Shown: one piece after another, positions 1 to 11,050 of the stretch
How positions within the stretch are numbered: position 1 is the first letter of the stretch
Layout of the letters: each line of letters starts with the position of its first letter
NCBI GenBank assembly: GCA_018881555.1
Contig: JACAXG010000018.1
Location: forward strand, 5,517,634-5,581,633
Reading direction: 5' to 3'
Length of the DNA stretch: 64,000 nt
Source: Amblyornis subalaris
Taxonomy: Eukaryota > Chordata > Aves > Passeriformes > Ptilonorhynchidae
Position numbers and translations under genes: made by a program
The notes under the pieces: generated by a model
Told to the model about the DNA's origin: nothing
What the model saw: only the letters and a program-made list of their open reading frames with translations
Databases searched by the model: none

Positions 1-1173
1 ATTGACTTTTTTCTTACGAGAGTTTCATCAAGGCTTGCAAGCTCCCTCTTGATTTGCAAAGACTGTCGTCGAATGACTGGTGAATCAGGAGAATTATATG
101 TTGCAAATAAAGTTTCCTGGCGCTTGCGAAATCTTGTCTGGATAATTTTATTTTCCACTTGTTTATCATGTTGGCGAAGTAATTCCATAAAGCTGTAATC
201 ACTTGCCTTAGCATTATGCAAAAGAGAAGTTACAAAGTCTCCTAATTTAACATCATTTTCAGGTGCCCTGTCACTGCTAGAAAGTTTTACAAGATTTGTT
301 GCTAGATCTGTAGTGTCTATCGATTTCAACTTCTCATTAATGCGGTCCATTAGATCTTGAAAAATGGCAGAATGTTCACCTTTCTCAGAGTTCATATAAT
401 CACCACTGCNTTCTTGGTCTGCTAATACCAACGTTCCATTTGAACATTCAATCTCTTTTCCTTTGCATGTTTTACCTTCATACTCAAATTCTCCTTTGCT
501 TCCTTCAGCTGGCAAGAGGGATGGAGGCTGGTTGACGGATATTTCAAGCTTGTTGTTGTCTAAAGTTGGAAAATCCATAACTGTTCCTTCTGATGATTCA
601 AATTCTTTACTGTGTACAGGTGACAGTGGAGGTGGCGATGGGCTGCGAGATCTGTTTGAATTTTTAATGCTGCTTAAGAAGTCACAGTCCTTAGCTGAAT
701 ATGTACATGCTGCTGCTTTCACAGAATGCCTGTTATAATTTTGCAATTGGTCAGCACAATACTTAGGAGAACTACATGCTTTGTTCACCATTGTCTTAAT
801 ACATCCAATTGCTACAGCTTGGCATGACAAAGAATGGAAATCTTTAATACAAACAGACAGGGGTGGTAAACAAGTGTTTGGCCTTTGATTTTGTAAACAG
901 CACCTTTGTGTCAGCATGTGTCCATTGCAATTGCAAAATGAAACGTGAATATCCTCTTCAGTAAGGGAACTGGGAGTTTCAGAGTGGACCAATTGTGTTT
1001 GCTTGCAACTGCAAACTATAGGAACATTTTCATCTTGTATTAGGAATTTTAACATAGCCAAAGTCTGTTGCCAGTGATATGAACAAAAAGACTCCAAAAC
1101 TTTGTTTAATGTTGATTTTCCTTTTTCCAAATTAGCTGTTTCCTCTGAATTTGCATCAGCTGTTGAGCTTGAA
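1..1173 (-). CDS. LCORL: LCORL alternative terminal exon (PALI2-type), partial, runs off left edge
   Basis: After the acceptor TTTTCATTTTCAG (AG at 1175-1174) the minus strand is open without a stop to base 1: 390 complete codons. The first base (T) completes the GG left by exon 6, so skipping exon 7 keeps the frame. Numbered in that splice form it covers residues 258-647. It starts with SSSTADANSEE, has a cysteine-dense part (15 Cys in 287-420), an SRSPSPPPLSP stretch near 433-442, an acidic/helical QDLMDRINEKLKSI (529-542), and a basic TRFRKRQ (603-609) before the edge. Position, phase and length fit the long vertebrate LCORL exon whose product, PALI2, associates with PRC2. The base at 410 is N, making residue 512 ambiguous. 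The C-terminal remainder, including any PRC2-contact region, lies outside the window. No database comparison was made. Confidence 0.9.
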
Positions 1174-1497
1174 CTGAAAATGAAAACAAATCAAAACAAA
1201 ATATAAATTACAGTAAAACACCACATCTAATGTTTGTTATAATGGTTAAACTCAAGCCTAAAAACCTTAAGTTTACAAAACAGTTCTATTTGCACTATTC
1301 AATCATACTTGCAAGTGTCACTAAAAATGATGTGCATCTTATCAGTGATAGCACTAGCTACCATTAAGAAAAATACTCATGAAGAAATTAGGGGCAAAAA
1401 GAATAATTTGAAAATAGCTTCTTGTACCTAACTGTAATTACGTTAACTTTCTGATATTTCAAACTATCTTAACCATTAATGGAGGAAAACCTCACCA

Positions 1498-1640
1498 AGA
1501 ACCTGGTGAGTTTGGTATTACTCCCATTTCACTAACTGAGGCACAGAGAAGGTAAAGGACTAAGGTTCAAGGTCGTGGCAGAGGAAAAAATGGATCCATC
1601 TCTCCTGAATTCCACTCTTAGATATTTAAATACTCAAGTG
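1498..1640 (-). repeat. MIR SINE fragment
   Basis: The stretch CCCATTTCACTAACTGAGGC with ACAGAGAAGGTAAAGGACT and AAGGTC matches the conserved core of MIR read in reverse complement, followed by the region before the tRNA-like head (CTCCTGAATTCCACTCT). Mutations are many, as expected for this ancient family. The ends are approximate. Confidence 0.75.
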
Positions 1641-4600
1641 TATTGAGTGCTCTTGAGGATACACTTACAGGTATTTCTAAAGATACTTTATTTCTATATT
1701 TATTTTTAAAGAACACTAAATGAGCTAACAGAAAATGGAAAAAATAGCCACTNGCTACTGTTACTGCTCCTTGCAGGTAGAATTTTCCCTTTCAGTTTTT
1801 AAATAAATTGCAGTGGTGCATCACAAGCTCTACATTGCAATATACTCCACACACATGTGTGCACATACACACACGGATTTGTTCATTAAACAGAAACAGA
1901 GATAATCACCACTGGAATAAGTAACTTCTGTGATAAAGGTTAATATCCTTTAAATGTCAAATACAGAGTAGACCTATATCTAGATAAAGACTTCTGAGCA
2001 GTTGTTCTCAAAGCTATTAACTGAAAATAAAATAACTTATAAAATACTACCTTAACTATTTAATAAATTTCTTATAAATTATTAAAACTAATGTCACTAC
2101 TTACCTAATCAATCATTTATACTGAAAAGCTGAAAATTTTCCATGGTAGAAATTAATACAGGTATTTCTTCAATTAAATACAAAATCCTTATGCTGGAGA
2201 GCAACTATCAACAGATAGTTAACACCTAGTTCAAATGTTTTACTGAAACCAATTGCACGAGCAGAAAATGTTAGAAGAATTCTGTTTTAGAAAAGTATGT
2301 ATTGTTTAAACATATCACCAAACTCTGAACATGACACTAACTTTTTTTTCCCTACTATCATCCCCTGTAATTGTTTTTGTATTTAAGCCTAGACTTTGAA
2401 AAATTTTCATTTTGATTTGGTTTACAACTGTATTGATCAATGAACAAACATATTTAAAATTTAATATCCTGTATTTATACATATTTACCTATTCATTAAT
2501 TAAGGCATACCCAAAATTATTAGCATCAATAATAACTTTTAGCTTCAAGTTTCTTACTGGATATTATTACATACAAGTTTTTATTTTTATTGTCCTACAC
2601 CAATTTTAAAGTTTAGAGCTTAAAACCAACCAACTTTACATATAGTTCTTCATGTTTTTTTCCTTCTTCTGTAATATTCAGTATGAAATGTTATATATTC
2701 AAAATCAGGCATCTAGATGATTAGAACTCATAAAGGCATAAAATAATTGTGATGGTATTAGTTGAAGTTGCAATTATGTTTAATTTTCGATTATGTTTAA
2801 TCTGAAATAATTAAGTCTTAGGAAAAAACCCAACCTCTTTGCCCTTGCAATCTAGAGTAAAACCAGCANTATTCAAGGGAATGTCATTGTTAAGATTTGA
2901 CTGTTTTTGAAATGCCACTACACTGAGTCTGACTGTTACTATAACAAATTCGGGAGTCACGAGGTGTTGAAATGTATCACTACACTTGTATAAACAAAGC
3001 TTATTCCAGTAATACAATTAAGGATAAAAGCTAACTGCCCTCCCCACCACCATGATTTTAACTAATGTTTTGAAAGGCCAGAGGAAAAAAATATCAACAC
3101 GCCACTAGGCCTTCACCTTCAATATTTTGTTTGTAAATCAGAGTAAATTTTTTAAGTACTAATTTGCTAAAAAGTTAGCTATAGTGCAGTCTTTTTTAGC
3201 CTGAATTTCTAAATAGGTACCTTTCCATCTGTCTAGACTTGCAAGGTGTGTCTACAGTTTCACTGGAGAGCTTTAATTGTAGAGGACCTGTATCCATAAC
3301 TGCTACTGAAAGTCTGTTCACTGGTGGAAGAAACTTCTGGAGCTCTACAACCTTCTCAAAGTGAATGATNGAAACTTCCATAGGCCTCAAAACTCTTTTG
3401 AATTTGCTACGTGGAGATCAACTTGTTGTATAAAGCAATATTCTGGTTACCACAGACATACTGGACATTCTTCTAAAACTGTTTCTTTCCTGATTATCTA
3501 CTCTTGTGCGACATTTATAATCTGCTTTCCCTTAGCATGGGTTAGTTTCTAAAACTGACAGACAACTTCACCTCTTATACTGCAATAGTACCACACCAAA
3601 TGATCTTCCAAGTTTGCGAAAACACATTGAGCCCTTACTCAGGCACCATTTGGGAGCAGAGCTTACTACACAAACAAATTCAAACATTAAAGCAACACAT
3701 TTTCCTTGAAGTGTCTCTCTGTAGAGACATCAAATATTTAAACCTAATTTTTTGTAGCTTTTCAATACAACTATGGAATTATACTTCAGTTTCCTGTAAT
3801 TCCTTCCTATATCTCTATAAATTTGTGTTGTCACACAGTAGTTCAGACTATCCTCAGGATAAAAGGCTTAAACAACAATTTCATAGAAGGAAGACTTATC
3901 ACTGACAAATTGCACACTTCCTCCAAATCACACACAAAAAGATGGCTGGAGAGAGTGGGCAGGAAACAGAGGGGTTGAGAGGTGAGAGGATCAATATGCA
4001 CTGCTCCCCCAGTACCTTTTGTGCACAGCATCACTCAAGACAAAAGGTTAAGCATGGAATGACGTTACTTCCCTTCTGGCAGCCAGGGGTAGTTAATAAC
4101 ATGGAGTGGGGATTGCCTGGAGTCCAAAAATGGCACAAAGGCAGCGATGTGATAAGGTTAATTACCAGCCTTTCAGTGTATTATTTTACATACAAAGAAG
4201 TAATGCCTCCTCCGCGAAAACTATCAGGGAAGAGGTCTATCAGAAGACTCCAAAAGACGTCCTTCCCTACAGGTCTATCCTCTGTGGTCTCAGCCAGAGA
4301 TAAAACAGATCAATCTATCAAGATCTTTACAGACTGGAAACAGGAACAAAACTGGAACAGAACATACTTTCAAGTACTCATACGAACAGCATGGAACTGC
4401 TATAGAAATATAAATCTGTCTTACAGAAATGTTTGTTTTCTGACTTTACTAAGTAAATAAATACTTCAAAAAAGCTATACATTATCTATAATCTTTAGCT
4501 GCAAACTGAAGGGGGTGTTAAAAAACTGATTTTCTGATTTTCTTCTCATTAATAAGTAAGTNATCAATTCTGAGAAAAGAAACTATCCTTCCTTAAAGCT

Positions 4601-6063
4601 ACTATTTCTGATAAAATTCTCATGGCAAATTAGTCATTATGAGCTTAACTTGTACAGTTCTTGATCTTATGCCACTGCTAATAAACTTGTGCCTCAAGAA
4701 TAAGTCAAATAAGTCAGTGTACAGGTTTTTGTTTCTTTCTTTTTTTTACTGAATGAGCAAATCAATCACACATCAGTGTTGTAAATTTATGTGCAAAAGC
4801 ATTGAAGTGCTTTACTACAAATTACAACGTAGAAACACGTTAACTAAACAATTAAATTCATACAATCAGATTTAGGAATATAACAACACAAAGAAGAAAC
4901 AGAATTACAGTACATTTACAACACAAGACAAATACATGGAATTCATTAGAAAATATTGTAATAAATAATTCATGAATTATAGTGCAATTGATTTATGCAT
5001 AAATATAACTAATTGCCTAAAAATCAGTTGTTAACAAAAATCTGTCAAAAATCAAGGCAGCCACAGAGTTTTACTAAATTACTGCGACAATGGAAATACT
5101 GCAATTAAAAAACAAATACAAGTATTTGTACTGTAAACAACTAAAAAAATCAGTCTCACTAAAGTTAATATACAATTTAATATAAAATTGTCATTAGCTA
5201 CCAGAAATGGTTTAAACAGCTTTACTGAGCAGTAGTTCTAAAAACAGAGGCACTGTTTTTTAATATAAAATACTTGAGAAACATTCAAATAAGTAGAAAG
5301 CATGTAGGGCTTGCTTTCGCCTTCATTTAAAATTCTGCTGAAACAGGAATTTTCAGAAATTGTCAATTACTAAGTAGTGACTGGTAACTGAATTTATAAA
5401 ACAGTTCAAAATGTATAATTTAAATGACATTTAATGAAATACATAGGGGTTGGGGAAGGAGAATTTACACATTTCCCTGCCTTTCCTTAGTTGTGTAATT
5501 AAAGGTTAGCCTAATAATTAGAAACAAATAATTCTGTTCTTTAAACACTTACAGGTTGAGTATCATCTATAAACTATCAAAAAATATTTTAATTACTATT
5601 TCTGACCAAAAAATAAATACAAGTACTAAAATGTTGAAAATTAATTATAATATTACATACAAAACTACTGAGTACTGTTAAGTCAATAGTAAAATGATCC
5701 CTGATTTTATGAATCCTGTTAAATTTTTGGTCAGGTCATCTTTTAAATGATATAAAAAGAGTACTGTTACTTGCCTTCAATATAAAGTTCTGACTCAAAC
5801 TTCTAACAATGTCTGAGGAGTAGAAAACATCAGTATGGTACAAATATTAGGCAATGTATTGAAGCCCCAGATTTTTGCAAGTAAAACTGTATAAAGACAG
5901 ATGTTGAAATATTTAAGNTTTTTTTTAACTGCATTTTTCAGTGGGGGTATATTCACAAATTAATCCTTCTTGCCCTCACAAAATATGGCTTAATTCTTTT
6001 AAAATGAAAGATGACCCTGACATCTGCTGTTCTGCAAACTCCTTATCAGGTACAGTTCTGCTT

Positions 6064-6172
6064 AAAATCATAAAATCATAGAATATGCAGAGCTGGATGA
6101 GACCCATCAGGATCATCGAGTCCAACTCCTGGCCCTGCACACGACACCCCAAGATTCACCATGTGCCTGAGA
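6064..6172 (-). mobile_element. CR1 LINE 3'-end fragment
   Basis: The motif AATCATAGAAT, followed by GATGAGACCC, ATCATCGAGTCCAACTCC and TGGCCCTGCAC, is the reverse complement of the 3' terminus of avian CR1. Only about 110 bases are retained, typical of 5'-truncated CR1. It lies within the short-form 3' UTR or just beyond it. Confidence 0.9.
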
Positions 6173-7544
6173 GATTCATTCTGTAATATGCAAGTAAACC
6201 TTAATGACTGAAGATTCAGTATAGATCTGAGAGACCAAAGAACTGAGATACTGGTTGTGCAGTTTCAAAGGATTATTCTGTTTTAAAGCGGCAGTTGTCA
6301 TTTTCTAGTAGTGTTAATAGATATGGGCTAGATTTTGCCATCAGTATTGCAGTATGTGCTCCACTGAATTTAACGGCAAGTTTATCTATAAATAAAATTA
6401 CCCGACGTGGCCCATATATATCTAATGTCCCATTTCGTTTCTATAATTAACCCATACACATGCAAATTTAAGTGGGGAAAAAAATGTGTGCATGTGTACT
6501 ACATGTATAAAAGTTGGAGAAAGTCTTTTTCTATGCCAAATTAGATGCATACAGAAAAAATTACATGTTGAGAGGAAAAGGGCATTGATGTTCAGTAGTG
6601 AATATATGAAGCAAGCCCCCATTCATATGTAGACATATACTTTTGATATTACATAAAAAAATTAGGTGTGATAAAAAGTCCAACGTGAATACTTTGAAAT
6701 TCATGTAAAAACTGCAATATGAATGTAATTGGTCTCCCTTTAATTCTATTAAAAGTTACGTATTTAAAATGAACTGCCTAACTTCTAACTACCAAATTTA
6801 TAAAGAATTTATATTATTGAAAGTTCAAAACAGCTTCACTGTTTAATATTTGTATTTCTATCAAGACCCTGAACTGCAAATTTGGTTATTAGCAAGATGA
6901 TAATGTAACTTGGTATTCATTTTGATAAACTGAAAATGTTTTGAAATGTCACAGCAGCAAATACATTACAGTTACAGTGAGGTTTTTCAATAGGAGTGTG
7001 ACACAATCCTTAAATAAATTTTAAGTAGTCATAACATCAACTAACCAGCACGTTTGAACAAAAAAACAAACAAACCAAACCATTCTCAAGCTCATTCTGT
7101 GCACATTATGAACATGCTCTAAGTTGCATTCCAACTTTCTTTTTAAAACTTACATGTTACCTTAATTGTCAAACTAAAAAGGAAAATTATGTTAAAGTTT
7201 AAATTATTTTATGCTCTTAGTATTCCATCTTATTTAATATTTAATAATTCTATAACTACAGTAATTTCTCAGATTTCATAAGTGTACACTTTGTAAACAC
7301 CAATTTCTTTCTAAACCAACAACAAAATCTTCTTAAAATGATAAAAAAATGCAGTTTATGCCTGCTAAACACACATTTTTAGTAATGAAATGTTTTTCTT
7401 ACTTGTATTGGATATTTAAATAACGAACTTTTTTTTTTCACAGAATGTACTATATCCTACTAATACTTCACAAATCCACTTCCTTGTAAGGAACTAGCTT
7501 TTTTTTTTAAATCCCTTGCTTTGTATAATCTGAGTTACTTACAA

Positions 7545-7550
7545 TTTATT
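7545..7550 (-). terminator. Candidate polyadenylation signal for the short LCORL mRNA
   Basis: On the minus strand this reads AATAAA (GCAATAAATTG), and it is the nearest clear hexamer I found after the exon 7 stop, about 415 bases downstream. Other hexamers lie further on in this AT-rich tract, so use of this one is only a guess. Confidence 0.3.
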
Positions 7551-7907
7551 GCAAGTATTCTGTGAACTATAAAAGTCTGCTAACCCTTGGTTGTGTATTT
7601 CCATAATAAGATGGATAATTGAATGGGTAAAGTGGTTTTTCACCAATAAAAAATTATGCTTCACATGACAAATACTTGTTTTCCCAAAACATCTTTATGC
7701 TAGTGACTACTAAATAAAACCTGAATCTTTTCACCTATTTATACAAGGATTATATTAAATACACACTATCAGAATTAAGTGAGCAACTCTATAATTCTGT
7801 CCACAGTGAAAACCCTGAATAAAACTATTTTTCGAAAGGCATGTGTGTGGTTTTTGAACTGTATAATTTCATGTCTTCTGTCAGAGTGAGCATATGTATT
7901 TCTCACA

Positions 7908-7941
7908 GTGTGTGTGTATACAGACATACATACACACACAC
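7908..7941. repeat. GT/CA inverted microsatellite (hairpin) in 3' UTR
   Basis: An 11-base (GT)n-type arm at 7908-7918 and its perfect complement at 7931-7941 flank a 12-base loop. In the LCORL mRNA the hairpin would begin 24 bases after the stop codon. The repeat may be of variable length between individuals. Confidence 0.75.
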
Positions 7942-7964
7942 AAAACAATTTGCTAACAATTATT

Positions 7965-8997
7965 CTACACAGGCTTGCTACTATTTTTGCAGCTGCCAGT
8001 CCCTGAATCTGTCATATTAAATAAGCCAGTATCTGGTAATCGGAGTTTCTTCTTCGGTGGAGTCTTCAATGTTCCAGATCTTTCTTTTACTTTATATTCT
8101 AAAGTGCTGTGAGGTACCCCATAAATTCCTTGTGCTTTGGAAACACTCATTTTCCCACTCATTACCATTGCAATTGCTTCTTCCATTATTTCGTGGTCAT
8201 ACTGCCGATAGCGGCCACGTTTTTTTCTTGGTTGCTTATTATCTTTACGATCCAAACTATCTTCTGTATTTTCTGAGGTTCCATCTACTGTCCCATTCTT
8301 AGCATTAAGACACAAAGGAGAGAGGTCCCCATGCAGAAAGTAGGAGTCAACACTTGAGTGAGTTACAGGTCCAGAACATTCAATTTTGTTCTGTTTAGGG
8401 AGGATATTTTTCAATTTTTGAAGAGCTGATCCTTCTAAGACTGAGGAGGTTTTAGAAACGTGGTACATAACATCCAGAAGACCAGCAGTATCAGACTGTG
8501 GTTTGGACACAGAACTTATCCTTAGCTGAGGAATTTTTAATTGTACAGTAGGACTTGAAGTTTCATATTGTAGATTTTCACTTTTTTCTTTAAACTGAGT
8601 GACCATTCTCTGTAGAGTTAACTGGTGGAGGTAACTGGAAGCTGTTGGGAATTTTAATTCTGAGGTTTCAAGTAGACTGAGTTTACTTTTTTCTGTGCGC
8701 TCTGCTTGAGCTCTCGCCCACAAGGCTACTTTTTGTAGGACTGCACAAGTTTCTTTACTGTCTTTAAATGAATAACTATCATTGAAATCTCGAGTTTTAT
8801 TTTTAAAAGGTGCAGGCTTTCCTGCTGGTAAGGCTTCTAAGTGGAGAAGTAAAGTTTTTTGAGGTATGCCATAAAGTATGCCTGCTTTATTTATGTCCAG
8901 TGCTCCAGACTGAATGTCTTTCAAAGCTTTTGAGAGCAAACCATCTGCAAACTCAGCACTTCTTTCCACATAGTCCTCTCTGTTTCTGTGTAGTCTC
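7965..8997 (-). CDS. LCORL: LCORL exon 7, terminal HTH exon of the short form (residues 257-600)
   Basis: The exon opens at acceptor CATCCAG|GAGACTAC and reads [16 protein letters not shown] to the stop TAG at 7967-7965; the C-terminus is SCKNSSKPV. Near the end lies a pipsqueak-type helix-turn-helix (about residues 515-566: basic KKRGRYRQ, then [16 protein letters not shown] and TLEYKVKE), followed by [10 protein letters not shown], a likely nuclear localisation signal. The KRGR core also resembles an AT-hook. At the other end (about 274-313) is a second segment with the same spacing of key residues, see findings. The middle is serine-rich and looks disordered. Psq-type domains bind DNA; binding here is inferred from the family. 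The predicted 600-residue total agrees with the known short form. Translation of this exon alone lacks a native start: it is not a separate gene. Confidence 0.97.
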
Positions 8998-10403
8998 CTG
9001 GATGGATGGAATGAAACGATGGTAAACTGATGTATGAGAGACTCTCACACAGCTATGGAAGGGAAGGGTCCACTCCTTTATTATACTCCTTGCTTCGGTA
9101 ACATCACTGCTTCTGATACTTTTTAGCCTTTGAGATGTGGTAGTTAAACGATTATCCTAGTAAAATGTTACAGTTCTGGTAGGACAGTGTGTCAAAAATC
9201 ATACCGTGGCTTCTACAGCAGCCCTTCCAAGAACTTTATATCCTAGCTCAGTATTTGGTAATAATCTCATGTGCTTGCTATATTCCCTTGTTCACATGCT
9301 TGCAGAGCAACACTGTTATAATTTTAATTATACAATTAACGTTCCGTTAAATACCCAAATCCTGAAGGAGTTTTTGTTAGTAGAAACGTGACGTTACCGC
9401 TAAACAAGTAATAAAAGAGTCAACCCCCTCATAGAAAATTTGCAGAAGTACATAACTACACACGAACATCCCAGACTTACACAAAACTAGGCTTTCTACA
9501 ACAATAAGATAAAGTGTTGCAGTTAACAATCAAGTCCATTTTTCGCAAAATAAGACACAATTTTAAAAACTTCTACTTACTGTTCACAGCTCACTAATTA
9601 CAAAGTCATATTCGTTTTCAAACGTTTTTGTATCAGCAAATTAATAAAATGAACTTTTATATCATTCAACAAATGCTGCTACTGGATTCCTATTTGTAGT
9701 AAGTTATTTGGTAAGACGTACAGGTGACAAAAAGGGTCCTGCTATGGCTAGTGGATGGGAGGATGCCAAGATCATAAAATCCAAAACAATGTAATTCACT
9801 AATTTTTGTGGTAGCTTTCAGCAGATGCAGTAACGTTTTCCTTGCTGAATAAAGAAATTTAACCATTTGCCACCACACACCATAGTCAGAACCATGATGT
9901 AAGTATAAGTATGATGATTAAGAGCTCTCTCTCACGCGCTTGCTCTCTCTCTTATTAAGGAATATTATAGATAATAGTCATTTAACTTGTTCATGTTAGT
10001 TGAAGAACATTTTACATCTAATTATTAACATGGTCATTTTTGTCCAAAATTGAAGTTTCCTAAATAAATTCTAAAAGAATTATTTGCAATTTCTTCTACT
10101 ATTCTCTTACTTTTAATGTGTTATGTAATCAATTTTCAGGTCATTTTTAGTAACATGAACTAAAGTTTGGTGATTGTTCTGATAACTTTTCTTTAAACAG
10201 AAAAAAAAGAAAAAGACAAATGAAACATATGATATATACATAGACACACACTTATGAGTGACAAAAATTCTTCTGAAAGCAAAATAGGAACCACATGTGT
10301 GTGCCAGTATATACAGGTATGTTATGAACATAAAACCTGACCAGAGAAGAGAAACCTGGATTGTCTTTTAGATAAACCAAAGAGAGTCCTGAACACTGCT
10401 TAC
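8998..10403 (-). other. LCORL intron 6 (short form)
   Basis: About 1.4 kb between the exon 6 donor (GTAAGC) and the exon 7 acceptor. It is AT-rich, with no coding exon or repeat that I could identify; the tract at 9930-9955 is an imperfect pyrimidine (CTCTCT) run. In the long form this intron, exon 7 and the following 6.8 kb would all be removed together. Confidence 0.85.
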
Positions 10404-10494
10404 CCAGACACTGAGTTTTCAGAACACAATGGATCATATTTTGGTTCTTCCAACCTTGCGCTTTTCTTTGTAGAGAGATCTAGCACTCCATCCC
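10404..10494 (-). CDS. LCORL: LCORL exon 6 (residues 227-257, second CtBP motif; branch-point exon)
   Basis: This 91-base exon reads GDGVLDLSTKK (VLDLS, a second CtBP-type motif at residues 230-234), then a variable stretch SARLEEPKYDPLC and SENSVS. The acceptor is TTCTTTGCAG and the donor is GG|GTAAGC. It leaves two bases (GG). Both downstream terminal exons supply the third base: exon 7 gives G and the PALI exon gives T, and either makes glycine 257. This is therefore the last exon common to the HTH-containing and the PALI forms. The middle third differs clearly from the mammalian protein as I remember it, while both flanking motifs are kept. Confidence 0.95.
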
Positions 10495-10934
10495 CTGCAA
10501 AGAATGAGTAGTGATGATAACAGTGGTTTAAGGAAAATCTCAGCGATTTTCTTAGCAAATGTTTTTCTTACCTAGGGCACAATTTTCAAGAAACTACTTT
10601 ATCTTGTAAAATTTCTTATTCCATTAACAGTATCAGCCATCAGCAAATGATTTTGTATATCTGATTTTTAACAAAATTTTTTTAAAATTGAGGNAAAAAA
10701 AAAGTAAACCCATTCAGAAATAATAAAATTTAAAAGAATCTGTATTAAACAAATATGACTGCTTTCCTAAAAATCACGTATGTATCTATATCACACTCTT
10801 TACTTTCAAGGAAACCAAAACAATACACTTGATATTACAATTATTATTCATATTTACATACTGTAAACAAACAAACAATTCTGATGCTGAAGTTAGAATT
10901 GACATAACTAAATCCTAGGCTTACAGGATAATTC

Positions 10935-11050
10935 AAGCTAATAAGGATCTCAGGAGGCCTCCAGACCAACCTCCTGCTCAGAGCAGGGTCAGCTATGACA
11001 CCAGACCAGGTTACTGGATGAGCAGGTAGTACCCCAGCAACTGGGAAGGG
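10935..11050 (-). mobile_element. Degraded CR1 LINE fragment
   Basis: The segment with GAGGCCTCCAGACCAACCTC, CTGCTCAGAGCAGGGTCAGC and ACCAGACCAGGTTACTGGAT resembles the reverse complement of an older CR1 subfamily 3' region. The 3' tail motif is lost and the ends are approximate. Confidence 0.75.

Larger units (their letters stand above)
1174..7964 (-). other. 3' UTR of the HTH form and last intron of the PALI form
   Basis: No supported coding exon lies between the exon 7 stop and the PALI exon. The part nearest 7964 must be 3' UTR of the short LCORL mRNA. It is very AT-rich and has a GT/CA hairpin just after the stop and several possible polyadenylation signals. The rest is intron of the long form. 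It holds a MIR fragment near 1.5 kb and a CR1 tail near 6.1 kb. The 172-codon open frame on the plus strand at 3942-4460 shows no recognisable motif and I do not call it. I cannot place the UTR end. Confidence 0.7.

Noticed and set aside
14..214. 66-codon minus-strand frame starting at an internal ATG
   Set aside because: It is out of frame with the continuous 390-codon reading of the PALI exon.
463..738. 91-codon plus-strand open frame
   Set aside because: It is the antisense shadow of the PALI exon.
3942..4460. 172-codon open frame on the plus strand
   Set aside because: No recognisable motif, no promoter or splice context, antisense to LCORL and of ordinary base composition; probably chance.
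7965..8969. Exon 7 as a stand-alone gene
   Set aside because: The frame continues upstream to an AG acceptor and joins exon 6 in phase; no start codon stands at 8969 (GTG).
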